From Luteolibacter yonseiensis (GTDB lineage Bacteria > Verrucomicrobiota > Verrucomicrobiia > Verrucomicrobiales > Akkermansiaceae), in contig NZ_JAENIK010000013.1 of assembly GCF_016595465.1 (NCBI RefSeq), positions 496,001 to 560,000 of the forward strand: a stretch of 64,000 nt of DNA, in the 5' to 3' direction. The notes below the pieces were generated by a model. The model made no database searches, had not been told where the DNA came from, and saw only the letters and a list, made by a program, of their open reading frames with translations. Position numbers and translations under genes: made by a program. Shown in pieces: positions 45,744 through 55,346 of the stretch. Position 1 is the first letter of the stretch. Each line of letters opens with the position of its first letter.

Positions 45744-48419
45744 ATGGACACTCTCAGGACTTTCAAGACCGGCTCAGGAGTCGAAGGCAGGTTCCACTCC
45801 CTCCCCGCGCTCTCCGAACAAGGTTTCCCTAACCTTGGCAAGCTGCCGATTTCCATCCGGATCGTTCTCGAATCCCTTCTCCGCAACAACGACGGCCTCA
45901 AGGTCACCGAAAAAGACATCAACAACCTGGCGAGCTACAACGCCGCGGTACCCGGTGAGTATGAAATCCCGTTCGTCGTCGCCCGCATCGTCCTCCAGGA
46001 TTTCACCGGAGTTCCTCTTCTTGTCGATCTCGCCGCCATGCGCTCCGCCGTCCATGGCATGGGCCTGGATGCGAAGATGATCGAACCGCTCGTTCCCGTG
46101 GATCTCGTCGTGGACCACTCGGTGCAGGTCGATTACGCGGGCACGGCCGCATCCCTTGAAAAGAACCTGGATCTGGAATTCCACCGCAACCGCGAGCGCT
46201 ACGAGTTCTTGAAATGGGGCGAACAAGCCTTCGACACCTTCAAGGTCGTTCCTCCCGGCATCGGCATCGTCCACCAGGTGAATCTCGAGTATCTCGCCAA
46301 GTGCGTGCTTGAGAAAAACGGAGTTTACTACCCGGACACCCTCGTCGGCACCGACTCCCACACCACCATGATCAACGGCCTCGGCGTCGTCGGATGGGGC
46401 GTGGGCGGCATCGAGGCGGAGGCCGGCATGCTGGGCCAGCCAGTCACCTTCCTCGTCCCGGAAGTCGTTGGAGTCTACCTCACCGGAGAACTCCAGACCG
46501 GCGTGACCGCCACCGACCTCGTGCTTCTCGTCACCGAAATCCTGCGGAAAACCAAGGTCGTCGGCAAATTCGTCGAATTTTACGGCCCCGGTGCCAAGGC
46601 GCTCAGCCTTCCCGACCGCGCCACCATCGCCAACATGGCACCGGAATACGGCGCCACCATGGGCTTCTTCGGCATCGATGAGGTCACCACCGGCTACCTC
46701 GCGGGCACGGGCCGTTCCGCGGAACTCTGCGCCACCGTCGAAAACTACTACAAAGCCCAGGGGCTGTGGGGCATCCCGACCGTAAAGGACGCGCTCCAAT
46801 TCACCCAGGTTGTCGAAATGGACCTCTCCTCCGTGAAACCCGGCGTCGCCGGACCGAAGCGTCCGCAGGACCGTATCGATGTGGACAACCTCAAGGCCAA
46901 ATGGGGAGAACTTCTCGCCGCTCCTGTCGCGGAGGGTGGTTTCGCCAAAACCGAATCCAAGACCGCCGTCGTCCACGTGAACAGCAAGGATGGCGTCGCT
47001 GACAAGATCGGCCACGGTTCCATCCTCATCGCAGCCATCACCAGTTGCACGAACACCTCGAACCCCAGCGTCATGCTGGCCGCCGGCCTCCTCGCCAAGA
47101 AGGCCAACGCCTACGGTCTCAAGGTGAACCCGTCCGTCAAGACTTCGCTCGGACCCGGTTCCCGCGTGGTCACCGACTATCTCACCAAGACCGGCCTGCA
47201 GGAGGAACTCGACAAACTCGGCTTCCAGACAGTCGGCTACGGTTGCACCACCTGTATCGGAAACTCCGGCCCGTTGGACTCCGGCATTGAAGACGTTGTG
47301 AAAGCCGAGGACATCGTCGCCGCCTCAGTGCTCTCAGGCAACCGCAACTTCGAGGCCCGTGTCCACCAGTCGGTGAAAGCGAACTTCCTCATGTCCCCAC
47401 CCCTCGTGGTTGCCTACGCCCTCGCAGGCACGGTGGACATCGACCTCGCCACCGAGCCCGTGGGCAAAACGCCGAAGGGCGAGCCGGTGTTCCTCGCCGA
47501 CATCTGGCCATCCGGGCAGGAAATCACCGACGCGATGACCTCCTCGCTCAAACCGGACGTTTTCCAACGCCTCTACACCGGATTTTCCGACCAAAATCCG
47601 AAGTGGAACGAAATCAAGTCCTCCACCGGCGACGTCTACGAGTGGGATCGCGAATCAACCTATATCCAGGAACCTCCGTTCTTCGAAGGCTTCAGCCCCG
47701 CCCCGCGTGACATCGTGGAAATCCATGGCGCCCGGCCTCTCGGTATTTTCGCGGACTCCGTCACCACGGACCACATCTCGCCCGCCGGAGCCATCAAGAT
47801 GGACAGTCCCGCCGGACGCTACCTCAGGGAAAAGGGCGTCGGATTCGCGGACTTCAACTCCTATGGCTCACGCCGGGGCAACGACCGCGTCATGACACGC
47901 GGTACCTTCGCCAACGTCCGCATCAAGAACCTCATGGTTCCCGGCATCGAGGGCGGTGTCACCAGCATCGGAGGCGAAACCAAGGCCATCTACGACGCCG
48001 CCGCCATCTATCAGGAAGACACCATCCCCACCATCATCATCGGTGGCGAGGATTACGGCATGGGCTCCTCACGCGACTGGGCGGCGAAAGGCACCAACCT
48101 CCTCGGGGTGAAGGCCGTCATCACCAAGTCCTTCGAGCGCATCCACCGCTCGAACCTCGTCGGCATGGGCGTCCTGCCCTGCAACTTCGTCAACAAGGAA
48201 GACTACGACAAAATCAAGGACCTCGCCGACGCCATATTCGATCTCACCGGCATCGACAACGACCTCAAACCCATGCAGACCGCGACCCTTCAGGTCCACC
48301 CGTCGACCGGCGAGAGTTTCGACGTCCCCGTCATCGTCCGCATCGATACTCCGGTCGAAAAAGACTACTATCGCGCGGGAGGCATCCTTCCCTACGTGCT
48401 GGCCCAGATTCTCGACTGA
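45744..48419 (+). CDS. acnA: Aconitate hydratase A
   Basis: An 891-residue aconitase A/IRP-type enzyme of the TCA cycle; cytosolic 4Fe-4S hydratase. Seen: LPISIRIVLESLLRNNDG, RIVLQDFTGVPLLVDLAAMR, VGTDSHTTMINGLGVVGWGV, GGIEAEAGMLGQPV, the cluster ligands ITSCTNTSNPSVM and YGCTTCIGNSGPLDSG, and the C-terminal swivel domain with IIGGEDYGMGSSRDWAAKGT. Full family length. It lies 255 nt after acnB on the same strand, across a palindrome, so it may have its own promoter. In enterics AcnA is the stress/stationary-phase form and AcnB the main TCA enzyme; whether that holds here is unknown. Confidence 0.96.
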   Translation: MDTLRTFKTGSGVEGRFHSLPALSEQGFPNLGKLPISIRIVLESLLRNNDGLKVTEKDINNLASYNAAVPGEYEIPFVVARIVLQDFTGVPLLVDLAAMRSAVHGMGLDAKMIEPLVPVDLVVDHSVQVDYAGTAASLEKNLDLEFHRNRERYEFLKWGEQAFDTFKVVPPGIGIVHQVNLEYLAKCVLEKNGVYYPDTLVGTDSHTTMINGLGVVGWGVGGIEAEAGMLGQPVTFLVPEVVGVYLTGELQTGVTATDLVLLVTEILRKTKVVGKFVEFYGPGAKALSLPDRATIANMAPEYGATMGFFGIDEVTTGYLAGTGRSAELCATVENYYKAQGLWGIPTVKDALQFTQVVEMDLSSVKPGVAGPKRPQDRIDVDNLKAKWGELLAAPVAEGGFAKTESKTAVVHVNSKDGVADKIGHGSILIAAITSCTNTSNPSVMLAAGLLAKKANAYGLKVNPSVKTSLGPGSRVVTDYLTKTGLQEELDKLGFQTVGYGCTTCIGNSGPLDSGIEDVVKAEDIVAASVLSGNRNFEARVHQSVKANFLMSPPLVVAYALAGTVDIDLATEPVGKTPKGEPVFLADIWPSGQEITDAMTSSLKPDVFQRLYTGFSDQNPKWNEIKSSTGDVYEWDRESTYIQEPPFFEGFSPAPRDIVEIHGARPLGIFADSVTTDHISPAGAIKMDSPAGRYLREKGVGFADFNSYGSRRGNDRVMTRGTFANVRIKNLMVPGIEGGVTSIGGETKAIYDAAAIYQEDTIPTIIIGGEDYGMGSSRDWAAKGTNLLGVKAVITKSFERIHRSNLVGMGVLPCNFVNKEDYDKIKDLADAIFDLTGIDNDLKPMQTATLQVHPSTGESFDVPVIVRIDTPVEKDYYRAGGILPYVLAQILD

Positions 48420-48499
48420 CCACACCGGGAGCGCGGAATTCATTCGCGCGAACCGGCGTCATGCGCAAAGGAAACCCTACGAAACAACCGGACGCACGG

Positions 48500-48540
48500 G
48501 CTCCATGGGTTCTATGGATTTTATGGGAAAGCAGCATGGC
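48500..48540. repeat. 9-nt periodic intergenic tract
   Basis: GGGCTCCATGGGTTCTATGG followed by ATTTTATGGGA shows a 9-nt period of the form (T)CCCATA(A/G) when read on the minus strand. It is the inverse of the tract at 13510-13545. It lies between the convergent acnA and nadB genes. Confidence 0.45.
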
Positions 48541-48596
48541 GGTTGGGAGCCGCCGCCACGATGCGCGCGCCATTCCCACTGGCGCGTTTCAAATAC

Positions 48597-50210
48597 CTAA
48601 AACTTCCTGATCACCGTGTCCGTGCAAAGCCGCTCGTCCGTGTTCGGATGGTCCAGCGTGTAGTGCAGCCCGCGGGATTCCTTGCGGCGGGTGGCGCATT
48701 CGACGATGAGGCCAGCCACCGCCACGAGATTCCGCAGTTCCAAGATGTCGGCGTTCACGCGGTGGCCCCAGTAGAATTCCCGCACTTCCTTTTTCAAATT
48801 CCGCAGGCGGGCGGTGGCGCGGCGCAGGCGGTTGTCCGTGCGGACGATGGAAACATAATCCCACATCAGGCGGCGGATCTCGTCCCAGTTGTGATAGATC
48901 ACCACCAGTTCGTCCGGCTCGGCGGTGTCGCCATGCGACCACTCGGGAACCGGCGGTGTTTCCGGCACCGGTTTTCCCGGCGGGTGCATGCGCATCATTT
49001 CCTCAAGCGCGCGGCGCGCGACGACGTTTCCTTCCAGCAGCGAGTTGGAAGCAAGGCGGTTCGCTCCATGCAGGCCGGTGCAGCCGACCTCCCCCACGGC
49101 ATAAAGCCCCCGCAAGGAAGTCTTCCCGTTCACGTCCGTGAGGATGCCCCCGCACATGTAATGCGCGGCGGGAACTACAGGAATCGGCTGGGTTTCGCAA
49201 TCCAGCCCGAACCTGAGCAGCGTCTGATAGATATAGGGGAAACGCTCCTTCATGAAACCCTTCGGCTTGTGGGTCACGTCCAGGTAAACACAGGACGCAC
49301 CGGTGCGCTTGATCTCGCGGTCGATGGCACGGGCGACGATGTCACGAGGGGCGAGTGAACCACGCGGATCGATTTTTTTCGTGAAATCCTCACCCTTCGA
49401 ATTGATGAGGATTCCACCCTCGCCACGCACCGCCTCGCTGACGAGGAAGGACCTGGCTTCCGGACCGGTCGCGCCGGGGTTGTAGAAACAGGTGGGGTGG
49501 AATTGGATGAACTCCATGTTCGCGATGCTCGCGCCCGCGCGCCAGCCGAGCGCCACCCCGTCACCGGTCGCGGAGTCCGGATTGGTGGTGTAGAGATAGA
49601 CTTTTCCGCAACCTCCGGCGGCAAGAACCACCCGGTCCGAGCGGAAGACCTTCACCTCGTTCGTCTTTGTCTCCAGCACATACGCTCCGATCACGCGATC
49701 GTCCACCGCCGCGCCAAGCTTGGCCGTGGTGATGAGGTCGATGACAAAGTGATCTTCCAAAAGAGTGAGATTCGGCGTCTTGCGGGCGGTTTCGATCAGT
49801 GCCTGGGCGATTTCACGGCCCGTGGTGTCCCGGGTGTGCAGGATGCGGCGGTGTGAATGCCCCCCTTCCTTTCCCAGCTCGAAATGGCCATTCTCCTGGT
49901 CGAAGGAAACCCCGTAATCCACGAGGTCCTCGATCGCCGCAGCCCCCTCGCCCACGATGGTGCGCACGGCCTCTTCCTTGCAAAGCCCCGCCCCCGCATC
50001 CAGCGTGTCCGCCACATGCAGTTCCTCGGTGTCTCCGGCGTCACGCTCGTCCGGAGATAAGACGGAAGCAATCCCTCCCTGGGCCCAGGCCGTGTTCGAC
50101 TCATAGGCGTCGCCCTTGGTCAGTACGATCACCGAACCATGTTTCGCGGCCCGTAAGGCAAAGGAAAGTCCGGCCACACCCGCGCCGATCACCAGGAAAT
50201 CTGCTGTCAT
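48597..50210 (-). CDS. nadB: L-aspartate oxidase
   Basis: FAD enzyme that oxidises L-aspartate to iminoaspartate in the first step of de novo NAD synthesis. The 537-residue product has family length. Seen: the FAD motif FLVIGAGVAGLSFALRAAKH, SNTAWAQGGIASVL, GGHSHRRILHTRDTTGREI, AAGGCGKVYLYTTNPDSATG, EFIQFHPTCF, PAAHYMCGGI and LHGANRLASNSLLEGNVVARR. The start at 50210 (MTADFLVIGAG) fits the family; the longer frame to 50261 adds residues unlike it. It is divergent from bioD across a 95-nt region. No nadA or nadC is visible, so the pathway is dispersed. Confidence 0.96.
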   Translation of the reverse strand: MTADFLVIGAGVAGLSFALRAAKHGSVIVLTKGDAYESNTAWAQGGIASVLSPDERDAGDTEELHVADTLDAGAGLCKEEAVRTIVGEGAAAIEDLVDYGVSFDQENGHFELGKEGGHSHRRILHTRDTTGREIAQALIETARKTPNLTLLEDHFVIDLITTAKLGAAVDDRVIGAYVLETKTNEVKVFRSDRVVLAAGGCGKVYLYTTNPDSATGDGVALGWRAGASIANMEFIQFHPTCFYNPGATGPEARSFLVSEAVRGEGGILINSKGEDFTKKIDPRGSLAPRDIVARAIDREIKRTGASCVYLDVTHKPKGFMKERFPYIYQTLLRFGLDCETQPIPVVPAAHYMCGGILTDVNGKTSLRGLYAVGEVGCTGLHGANRLASNSLLEGNVVARRALEEMMRMHPPGKPVPETPPVPEWSHGDTAEPDELVVIYHNWDEIRRLMWDYVSIVRTDNRLRRATARLRNLKKEVREFYWGHRVNADILELRNLVAVAGLIVECATRRKESRGLHYTLDHPNTDERLCTDTVIRKF

Positions 50211-50305
50211 GTGCCGCGAGCATGAACGGACCCGCCCCGTGGAAAAAGGCAAATTTGTCACTCACCCGCCTTGACCCCGCCGCCCCGGCAAGCCACCCCT
50301 TCCCC

Positions 50306-50935
50306 ATGAGTTTTTTCATCACCGGCACCGATACCGACGTCGGCAAGACCTATGTCACCCGCCTGATCATCGAAAGCCTGCGCGCCGAGGGCCGCGATGC
50401 CGTCGGCTACAAGCCGGTTTCCTGCGGAGACCGCGGAGACGCCACCATCCTGTCCGAAGTCTCGGGCGGCGTGGACTTGGATGAAATCAACCCGGTTTCC
50501 CTCAATACCCCCCTCGCCCCCTATGTCGCGGGCATGCTGGAGAACCGGACCGTCGATCCGGCCGAACTCATCGCCGGATACCACAACCTCGCCGGAAAAC
50601 ACGCACAGGTGGTCGTGGAAGGGGCGGGCGGCTGGGAGGTTCCCATCGCCGCCAATTACCGCGTCTCCGATCTCGCCGCCGATTTGAAACTGCCCGTCGT
50701 CCTCGTCGCGGGAAACAAGCTTGGCGCCTTGAACCACATCATCCTCACCGTGAACGCCATCCGGGCCAAGGGACTCACCTGCGCGGGCATCGTGCTGAAC
50801 CAGTTGGAGGACGAGATGGATACCGCCATGATCACGAACAAGGGCGTGGTGGAGGATCTCACCGGCGTTCCGCTGTTGGAGCACATCATCCACGGCCAGG
50901 ATTTCCTCGATGTGGACGCGTTTTTGAAAATTTAA
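50306..50935 (+). CDS. bioD: Dethiobiotin synthetase
   Basis: ATP-dependent carboxylation of 7,8-diaminopelargonate to dethiobiotin in biotin synthesis. The 209-residue product has family length. The P-loop is FFITGTDTDVGKTYV (about 3-17), followed by VGYKPVSCGD, the segment SLNTPLAPYVAG, VVEGAGGWEVPI and VVLVAGNKLGALNHIILTV. The start at 50306 (MSFFITGTDTDVGKT) fits exactly. It is divergent from nadB and followed 50 nt later by the ECF sigma gene. Other bio genes are not in the window. Confidence 0.95.
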   Translation: MSFFITGTDTDVGKTYVTRLIIESLRAEGRDAVGYKPVSCGDRGDATILSEVSGGVDLDEINPVSLNTPLAPYVAGMLENRTVDPAELIAGYHNLAGKHAQVVVEGAGGWEVPIAANYRVSDLAADLKLPVVLVAGNKLGALNHIILTVNAIRAKGLTCAGIVLNQLEDEMDTAMITNKGVVEDLTGVPLLEHIIHGQDFLDVDAFLKI

Positions 50936-50985
50936 CCGCATTCCGGGAACACATCTCCGGTTCGCGACATTAATATACGAATCGC

Positions 50986-51516
50986 ATGCCGGACTCAGAA
51001 GCATTCACCCGCGTCATCGCGGAGCACCACTCAAGCCTGCGCCACTACATCGGCGGCTTCGGGGTGAATCCCGCGTGGGTGGATGACATCGCGCAGGACA
51101 CCTTCCTCGTCGTCTATCGGAAGTGGGATGAGTTCCTCGCCGTGGACAATCCCGGGGCATGGCTGCGAACCGTCGCGAAAAACCTGGTGTTGAACGAAAC
51201 CGCCAAACTCAACCGGCGCGAACGTTTGTTCAGCCACAACCTCACCAAGCTTCTCGTGGAGGCGGAGGACGCGCAGACATCCACACCTCCTCCGCCCATG
51301 CCTCCGGAGACGCTCGAAGCCCTGCGCGCCTGCCTCGGCCACCTGACGAAAAAAACCCGTGGCGTCATCGAGGCACGCTACTTCGGAAACATGAACTCTT
51401 TCCAAATCGGCCAGGAGATGGCGATGAAACCGGCCGCCGTCAGGAAACTGCTTTTTCACGCACGCCAGTCGCTCGCCGAGTGCCTGCGCGGGAAACCCAT
51501 CGAAGTCCACTGGTAA
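50986..51516 (+). CDS. ECF-type RNA polymerase sigma factor
   Basis: A 176-residue sigma-70 family factor with only regions 2 and 4. Region 2: WVDDIAQDTFLVVYRKWDEF (about 31-50), with AWLRTVAKNLVLNETAKLNR; region 4: KKTRGVIEARYFGNMNSFQI then GQEMAMKPAAVRKLLFHARQ, a helix-turn-helix that should read the -35 site. It belongs to the ECF group that in this phylum is paired with a FecR-like regulator, and the next gene is exactly that, its ATG overlapping the TAA of this gene by one base (TAATG). The two probably control nearby carbohydrate genes. Confidence 0.92.
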   Translation: MPDSEAFTRVIAEHHSSLRHYIGGFGVNPAWVDDIAQDTFLVVYRKWDEFLAVDNPGAWLRTVAKNLVLNETAKLNRRERLFSHNLTKLLVEAEDAQTSTPPPPMPPETLEALRACLGHLTKKTRGVIEARYFGNMNSFQIGQEMAMKPAAVRKLLFHARQSLAECLRGKPIEVHW

Positions 51517-52880
51517 TGGCCGAGAAAATCCCAAGCGAAACCATCGATCTCATCGAACGCCTCATGGAGGGAACGCTCGATGACGCCGGGCATGCGCGGC
51601 TGATGGAACTCATCGACAAAAACCCCGCGTTGCTCGGCAGGATCGCCGGCCACCTGGACATCTCCTCCACCTTGCACCTGGCGGCGCGGCAGGAAGAAGA
51701 TTTTGCCAGCCGCACGGCCAGCCATGTCATCAGGATCGCCGAGGAGGGGGAATTCGCGTTCGCCCGGCGGGTGAAGCGGCGGGTGGCCCGTGGCCGTATG
51801 GTCAAAGGCCTGGCTGCGGCAGCGGTGCTGACGCTGGCCGGGTTTCACTTCTTTTACAATCCCGCCCCGCGGGGCGAGCGGGTCGCGCTGCTGTTGAGGA
51901 TGAACCACGACAACCAGGTGATTTCCTCGAAACCGATCTACTCGGGCACCGTGATCGAGGAAACGAGCGGCCTCGTCCGGCTCGATTTCAAGAACGGTGC
52001 CGTCGCCGCTGTCGAAGGGCCGATGAAGCTCAAGGTCGTCTCCGGCATGGCGATCGAACTGGAATCCGGCCGTATGAACGGCTGGTGCCCGGACACGGCG
52101 CACGGTTTCAAGGTTCATACGAAATCCGCCGTCCTCACCGACCTCGGCACCTCCTTCGGAATCACCACCACCCAGGATGGCAAGTCGGAGTTCATGGTGC
52201 TGGACGGATTGGTGGAGGTGGAGAAAGGCGATGAGAAGATCCGGCTGGAGGAGGGAGCCGCGATCAAGTCCAGCATGGACCAAGCGATGCGCGCCGTGGC
52301 ATTCGACCCTTCCGCGTTCACCAAAACCTGGCCTTTTTCAAACGGCATCCTCACCACCCGTGGAGCGGTGATCCCCGCTCCTCCCGATACGGCGGAGAAA
52401 CTCGCGCTGTTGGAAAATGACAAACACATCCTCGTCATCCCCGAGCGGCGGGGAATCCCCTTTGATCACGAGATCCAGGCCGAAATCACCGAACCGGGGA
52501 CCTTGCCCGGTGATATCAGCGGCGAAGTCCGGACCTTGTCCCCGGTCTCCGGAAAGCGGCTGAGCAGCTTCCTCATCCGCTACAATCCTGTGGGAGTGAT
52601 CAGCGAGGAACATTTCCTGTGTTTCGAGGGTGAGGTCACCTTCGACCGGCCGGTCCTCGCGATTTCCTGCCTGAACGGACCCCTCGCCCATGGCGACCCT
52701 GTCTTTTCCACCGCCCGATGGCCGGATCCGCTCCGGGGCATCGAACTCAGCCAGAGGCTCAATCCTCCCGACAGCGTCACCCTCTCCCCCGACAGAAGGA
52801 CCGTGAAACTCATTTTCTACGCCGGAGCATCCACCGACGACGTGCGTGTGATTCTGGAAGACTCCGCCAACGGAGGGTAG
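51516..52880 (+). CDS. FecR-like membrane regulator (putative anti-sigma factor)
   Basis: A 454-residue protein with a cytoplasmic N-terminal region (residues 1-95, IDLIERLMEGTLDDAGHARL, the anti-sigma-like part), one membrane helix (VKGLAAAAVLTLAGFHFFY, about 97-115), and a periplasmic FecR core of about 115 residues: ERVALLLRMNHDNQVISSKP, EETSGLVRLDFKNGAVAAVE, LESGRMNGWCPDTAHGFKVH, DLGTSFGITTTQDGKSEFMV. The C-terminal 165 residues are beta-rich and match no domain I know; in related proteins this position often holds a LamG-type binding domain. It is coupled by a one-base overlap to the sigma gene. Its likely role is to sense a ligand and release or sequester the sigma factor. Confidence 0.85.
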   Translation: MAEKIPSETIDLIERLMEGTLDDAGHARLMELIDKNPALLGRIAGHLDISSTLHLAARQEEDFASRTASHVIRIAEEGEFAFARRVKRRVARGRMVKGLAAAAVLTLAGFHFFYNPAPRGERVALLLRMNHDNQVISSKPIYSGTVIEETSGLVRLDFKNGAVAAVEGPMKLKVVSGMAIELESGRMNGWCPDTAHGFKVHTKSAVLTDLGTSFGITTTQDGKSEFMVLDGLVEVEKGDEKIRLEEGAAIKSSMDQAMRAVAFDPSAFTKTWPFSNGILTTRGAVIPAPPDTAEKLALLENDKHILVIPERRGIPFDHEIQAEITEPGTLPGDISGEVRTLSPVSGKRLSSFLIRYNPVGVISEEHFLCFEGEVTFDRPVLAISCLNGPLAHGDPVFSTARWPDPLRGIELSQRLNPPDSVTLSPDRRTVKLIFYAGASTDDVRVILEDSANGG

Positions 52881-53090
52881 CACTACGGGCTGCCCGATTA
52901 CCCCTTCGTTTCACCGCTTCATTCCCACTTTCACATCCGGAACGGTTCCCGCCATGAAAACCACCACGCGAACCCCTTGGTAACTGAAGCACCGTCCGAT
53001 TTTCACCTCTCCTCCCCCAGAAACAAACCATTCCAGCCGCCCACGGCAGAATATCGAATCCACCATCTCCAACGACACGTCCGACCGACC

Positions 53091-54584
53091 ATGAAAAAAG
53101 CCGCCTGTCTCATCGCCCTCCTGGCCCTGCCACCCCACCTCGGGGCGCAGGAAAAATCAAAACCCAACGTCCTTCTCATCTGTGTGGACGATCTCAAGCC
53201 CACCATCGGCGCGTATGGAGACAAGCTGGCGGTCACACCGAATCTCGACCGCCTCGCCGCCCGCGGCATGCGTTTCGACTACGCCTATTGCAACCAGTCC
53301 GTCTGCTCCGCCTCGCGGAACAACCTCATGCTCGGCTCGCGCAGCACCTCGCTCGGCATCTACGACCTCTCGCAGAACTTCCGCAAGGCGGTGCCGGATG
53401 CCGTCACCCTGTCGCAATATTTCATGAACAACGGCTACCGCGCCGAAGCCGTCGGCAAGATCCTCCACTCCGGTCATGGCAACAGCGACGACGCCGCCTC
53501 ATGGTCCGTCCCGACCATCACTGAAAAAGTCGTGGAATACGCGGACCCCGCCAGCTCCGCCGGGGGCAGGCTGACCCGCGAGGAGGCCTATTTTTCAAAC
53601 AAGGAACTCGGCCGCATCGGCCAGCTTCCGAAAGGCGCCGCATGGGAGATCGCCGATGTCCCGGACAACGCCTACTCCGACGGCCGCATCGCGGATGAAG
53701 GTATCAAGCGCCTCCAGGCGGCGGCGGAACGGAAAGGCACGCCCTTTTTCCTCGGCATCGGCTTCACCAAGCCGCACCTGCCCTTCACCGCGCCGAGGAA
53801 ATACTGGGACATGCACGACCCCACGAAATTCAAACTCGCAGAAAACACCAAACCACCCCAGGACGCTCCACCTCTCGCTGGAAAAAAAGGCGGGGAGATC
53901 ACCAACTACGAACCGATCCCGGACAACGGCAAGGTCGACGATGAGAATGCCCGCAAGCTCATCCACGGCTACTACGCCGCCACCAGCTACATGGACGCCC
54001 AGCTCGGCCGCGTGCTTGATGAGCTGGACCGCCAGAAACTCTGGGAAAACACGATCATCGTCCTCTGGGGCGACCACGGCTGGCATCTCGGCGACCACGG
54101 CTACTGGACGAAGCACACCAATTACGAGCAGGCCAACCACATCCCGCTGCTCATCATCGCCCCCGGTATGAAACCCGGTTCCACCCGCCAGCTCACCGAG
54201 ACCGTGGACATCTACCCTACGGTCACCGAGCTTGCTGGATTGCCAAAACCTTCCGTTCCGCAGCCCATCGACGGAGTCAGCCTCATTCCCGTGCTCAAGG
54301 ACCCCTCCGTGAGACTGCGCGATCACGCCTACCACTGCTTCCCGCGTGGCGAGGGCCGCATCGGCCGGGCCATCCGCACCGAGCGCTACCGCTTTGTCGA
54401 GTGGAAAGTCCCCGGAGCCCCCGCCGACACCGCCAAGCTCGAACTCTACGACTACAAGGAAGACCCCACCGAGAAACAGAACCTTGCCACGAAGCAACCG
54501 GAAGTCGTCAAGGAGATGCAAGCCATCCTCGCCCGCCACCCCGAAGCCGAGCCAAAGCCGCTGGCACGGAAGGAAAAGAAGTAA
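53091..54584 (+). CDS. Secreted sulfatase
   Basis: A 497-residue sulfatase, exported (MKKAACLIALLALPPHLGAQ). Metal ligands at NVLLICVDDLKP; the formylglycine site is CSASR (Cys72, C-x-A-x-R, where most family members have Pro at the third position); GYRAEAVGKILHSGHG is the usual second block; IVLWGDHGWHLGDHGYWTKH gives the later Asp-His metal site. The closest general class is the iduronate-2-sulfatase/choline-sulfatase-like group, which acts on sulfated carbohydrates. It stands 200 nt after the FecR-like gene, in the same direction, and may belong to that sigma factor's regulon. A maturation enzyme (formylglycine-generating or anaerobic type) is not in the window. Confidence 0.92.
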   Translation: MKKAACLIALLALPPHLGAQEKSKPNVLLICVDDLKPTIGAYGDKLAVTPNLDRLAARGMRFDYAYCNQSVCSASRNNLMLGSRSTSLGIYDLSQNFRKAVPDAVTLSQYFMNNGYRAEAVGKILHSGHGNSDDAASWSVPTITEKVVEYADPASSAGGRLTREEAYFSNKELGRIGQLPKGAAWEIADVPDNAYSDGRIADEGIKRLQAAAERKGTPFFLGIGFTKPHLPFTAPRKYWDMHDPTKFKLAENTKPPQDAPPLAGKKGGEITNYEPIPDNGKVDDENARKLIHGYYAATSYMDAQLGRVLDELDRQKLWENTIIVLWGDHGWHLGDHGYWTKHTNYEQANHIPLLIIAPGMKPGSTRQLTETVDIYPTVTELAGLPKPSVPQPIDGVSLIPVLKDPSVRLRDHAYHCFPRGEGRIGRAIRTERYRFVEWKVPGAPADTAKLELYDYKEDPTEKQNLATKQPEVVKEMQAILARHPEAEPKPLARKEKK

Positions 54585-54621
54585 GCTCCCCCGGTTCACC
54601 AGCTACCTGAAGCAGCCAAGT

Positions 54622-54660
54622 CGGAGGGTCTGACTCAGGCTGACCCGGCAGCAACGGCGA
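54622..54660. repeat. Copy 1 of a dispersed 26-nt intergenic repeat
   Basis: CGGAGGGTCTGACTCAGGCT followed by GACCCG differs at two positions from the copy at 57874. It contains a small stem GGGTC...GACCC. Both copies sit just after a carbohydrate-enzyme gene. Confidence 0.6.
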
Positions 54661-54685
54661 AGTTTCCCAGGACGCCATCCAGGCA

Positions 54686-54717
54686 CGATCCCCCCCCCCG
54701 ACAAAGGGGGCGGGATC
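54686..54717. terminator. Hairpin after the sulfatase gene
   Basis: CGATCCC then a C run pairs with a G run and GGGATCG around loop GACAAA, about 100 nt after the sulfatase stop. No T run, so factor-dependent or protective. Confidence 0.45.
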
Positions 54718-54811
54718 GCATTGTCATCCCCCTCCCCCGAAGAAGTCCCCTATTCCGCGTTTGGACTGGCCATCATCGCCCGGATTTCCCACGTTCGAGC
54801 GTTCACCGGAA

Positions 54812-55321
54812 ATGCGTGCCGCCCTCATCCCATTGCTGATCGGTCTCTCCCTCGCTGCCTGCAAACAGGAAGGTCTCGATTCACGCGCGGCAACTCCGGT
54901 TTCCGAAACCCGGGTTCCGGAGAAACCAATGATCCGATCCATTCGCTCTGTCGGCACGGATGACGCATTCGGGGTGATGTTGAACGGAGATCGTGCCACT
55001 TTTTCGCAGGGATCCGCGAAATCCAACAGAATCAATCTACCGTATGCCGAAGGTTTGAAGATACTCGAAGATTTCTACGCCATTCCCGGCATCGAGGCAT
55101 ACCGGGGCAAAAAATCCGACAACCGGCAGACCTCCATCCACCATCTCATCCATGTTTACGACGAAATGCCCGAACGCTATTCCGAGGAATGGGTGGACTA
55201 TGTCATTCCGAAGGACAAGGTCGCGGGAAACCCGCCTCTGGCGAAATGGTTCGCGGCGATAGACACCCTCCGGGAACGTGCCGGCAAGGGCGGCGATGCA
55301 TCCCGCCAACCGGCTCCGTGA
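54812..55321 (+). CDS. Small lipoprotein of unknown function
   Basis: A 169-residue exported lipoprotein: MRAALIPLLIGLSLAACKQE has a clear lipobox (LAAC at residue 17). The mature chain (about 150 residues) is mixed, with a DAFGVMLNGDRATFSQGSAK stretch and a helical YAEGLKILEDFYAIPGIEAY. I do not recognise the family. The ATG at 54812 begins the lipoprotein signal; the longer frame from 54761 adds residues without a signal. It is followed 25 nt later by a membrane protein gene, probably in the same operon. Confidence 0.7.
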   Translation: MRAALIPLLIGLSLAACKQEGLDSRAATPVSETRVPEKPMIRSIRSVGTDDAFGVMLNGDRATFSQGSAKSNRINLPYAEGLKILEDFYAIPGIEAYRGKKSDNRQTSIHHLIHVYDEMPERYSEEWVDYVIPKDKVAGNPPLAKWFAAIDTLRERAGKGGDASRQPAP

Positions 55322-55346
55322 CAAGCATTCAATCACAAACCTGATC

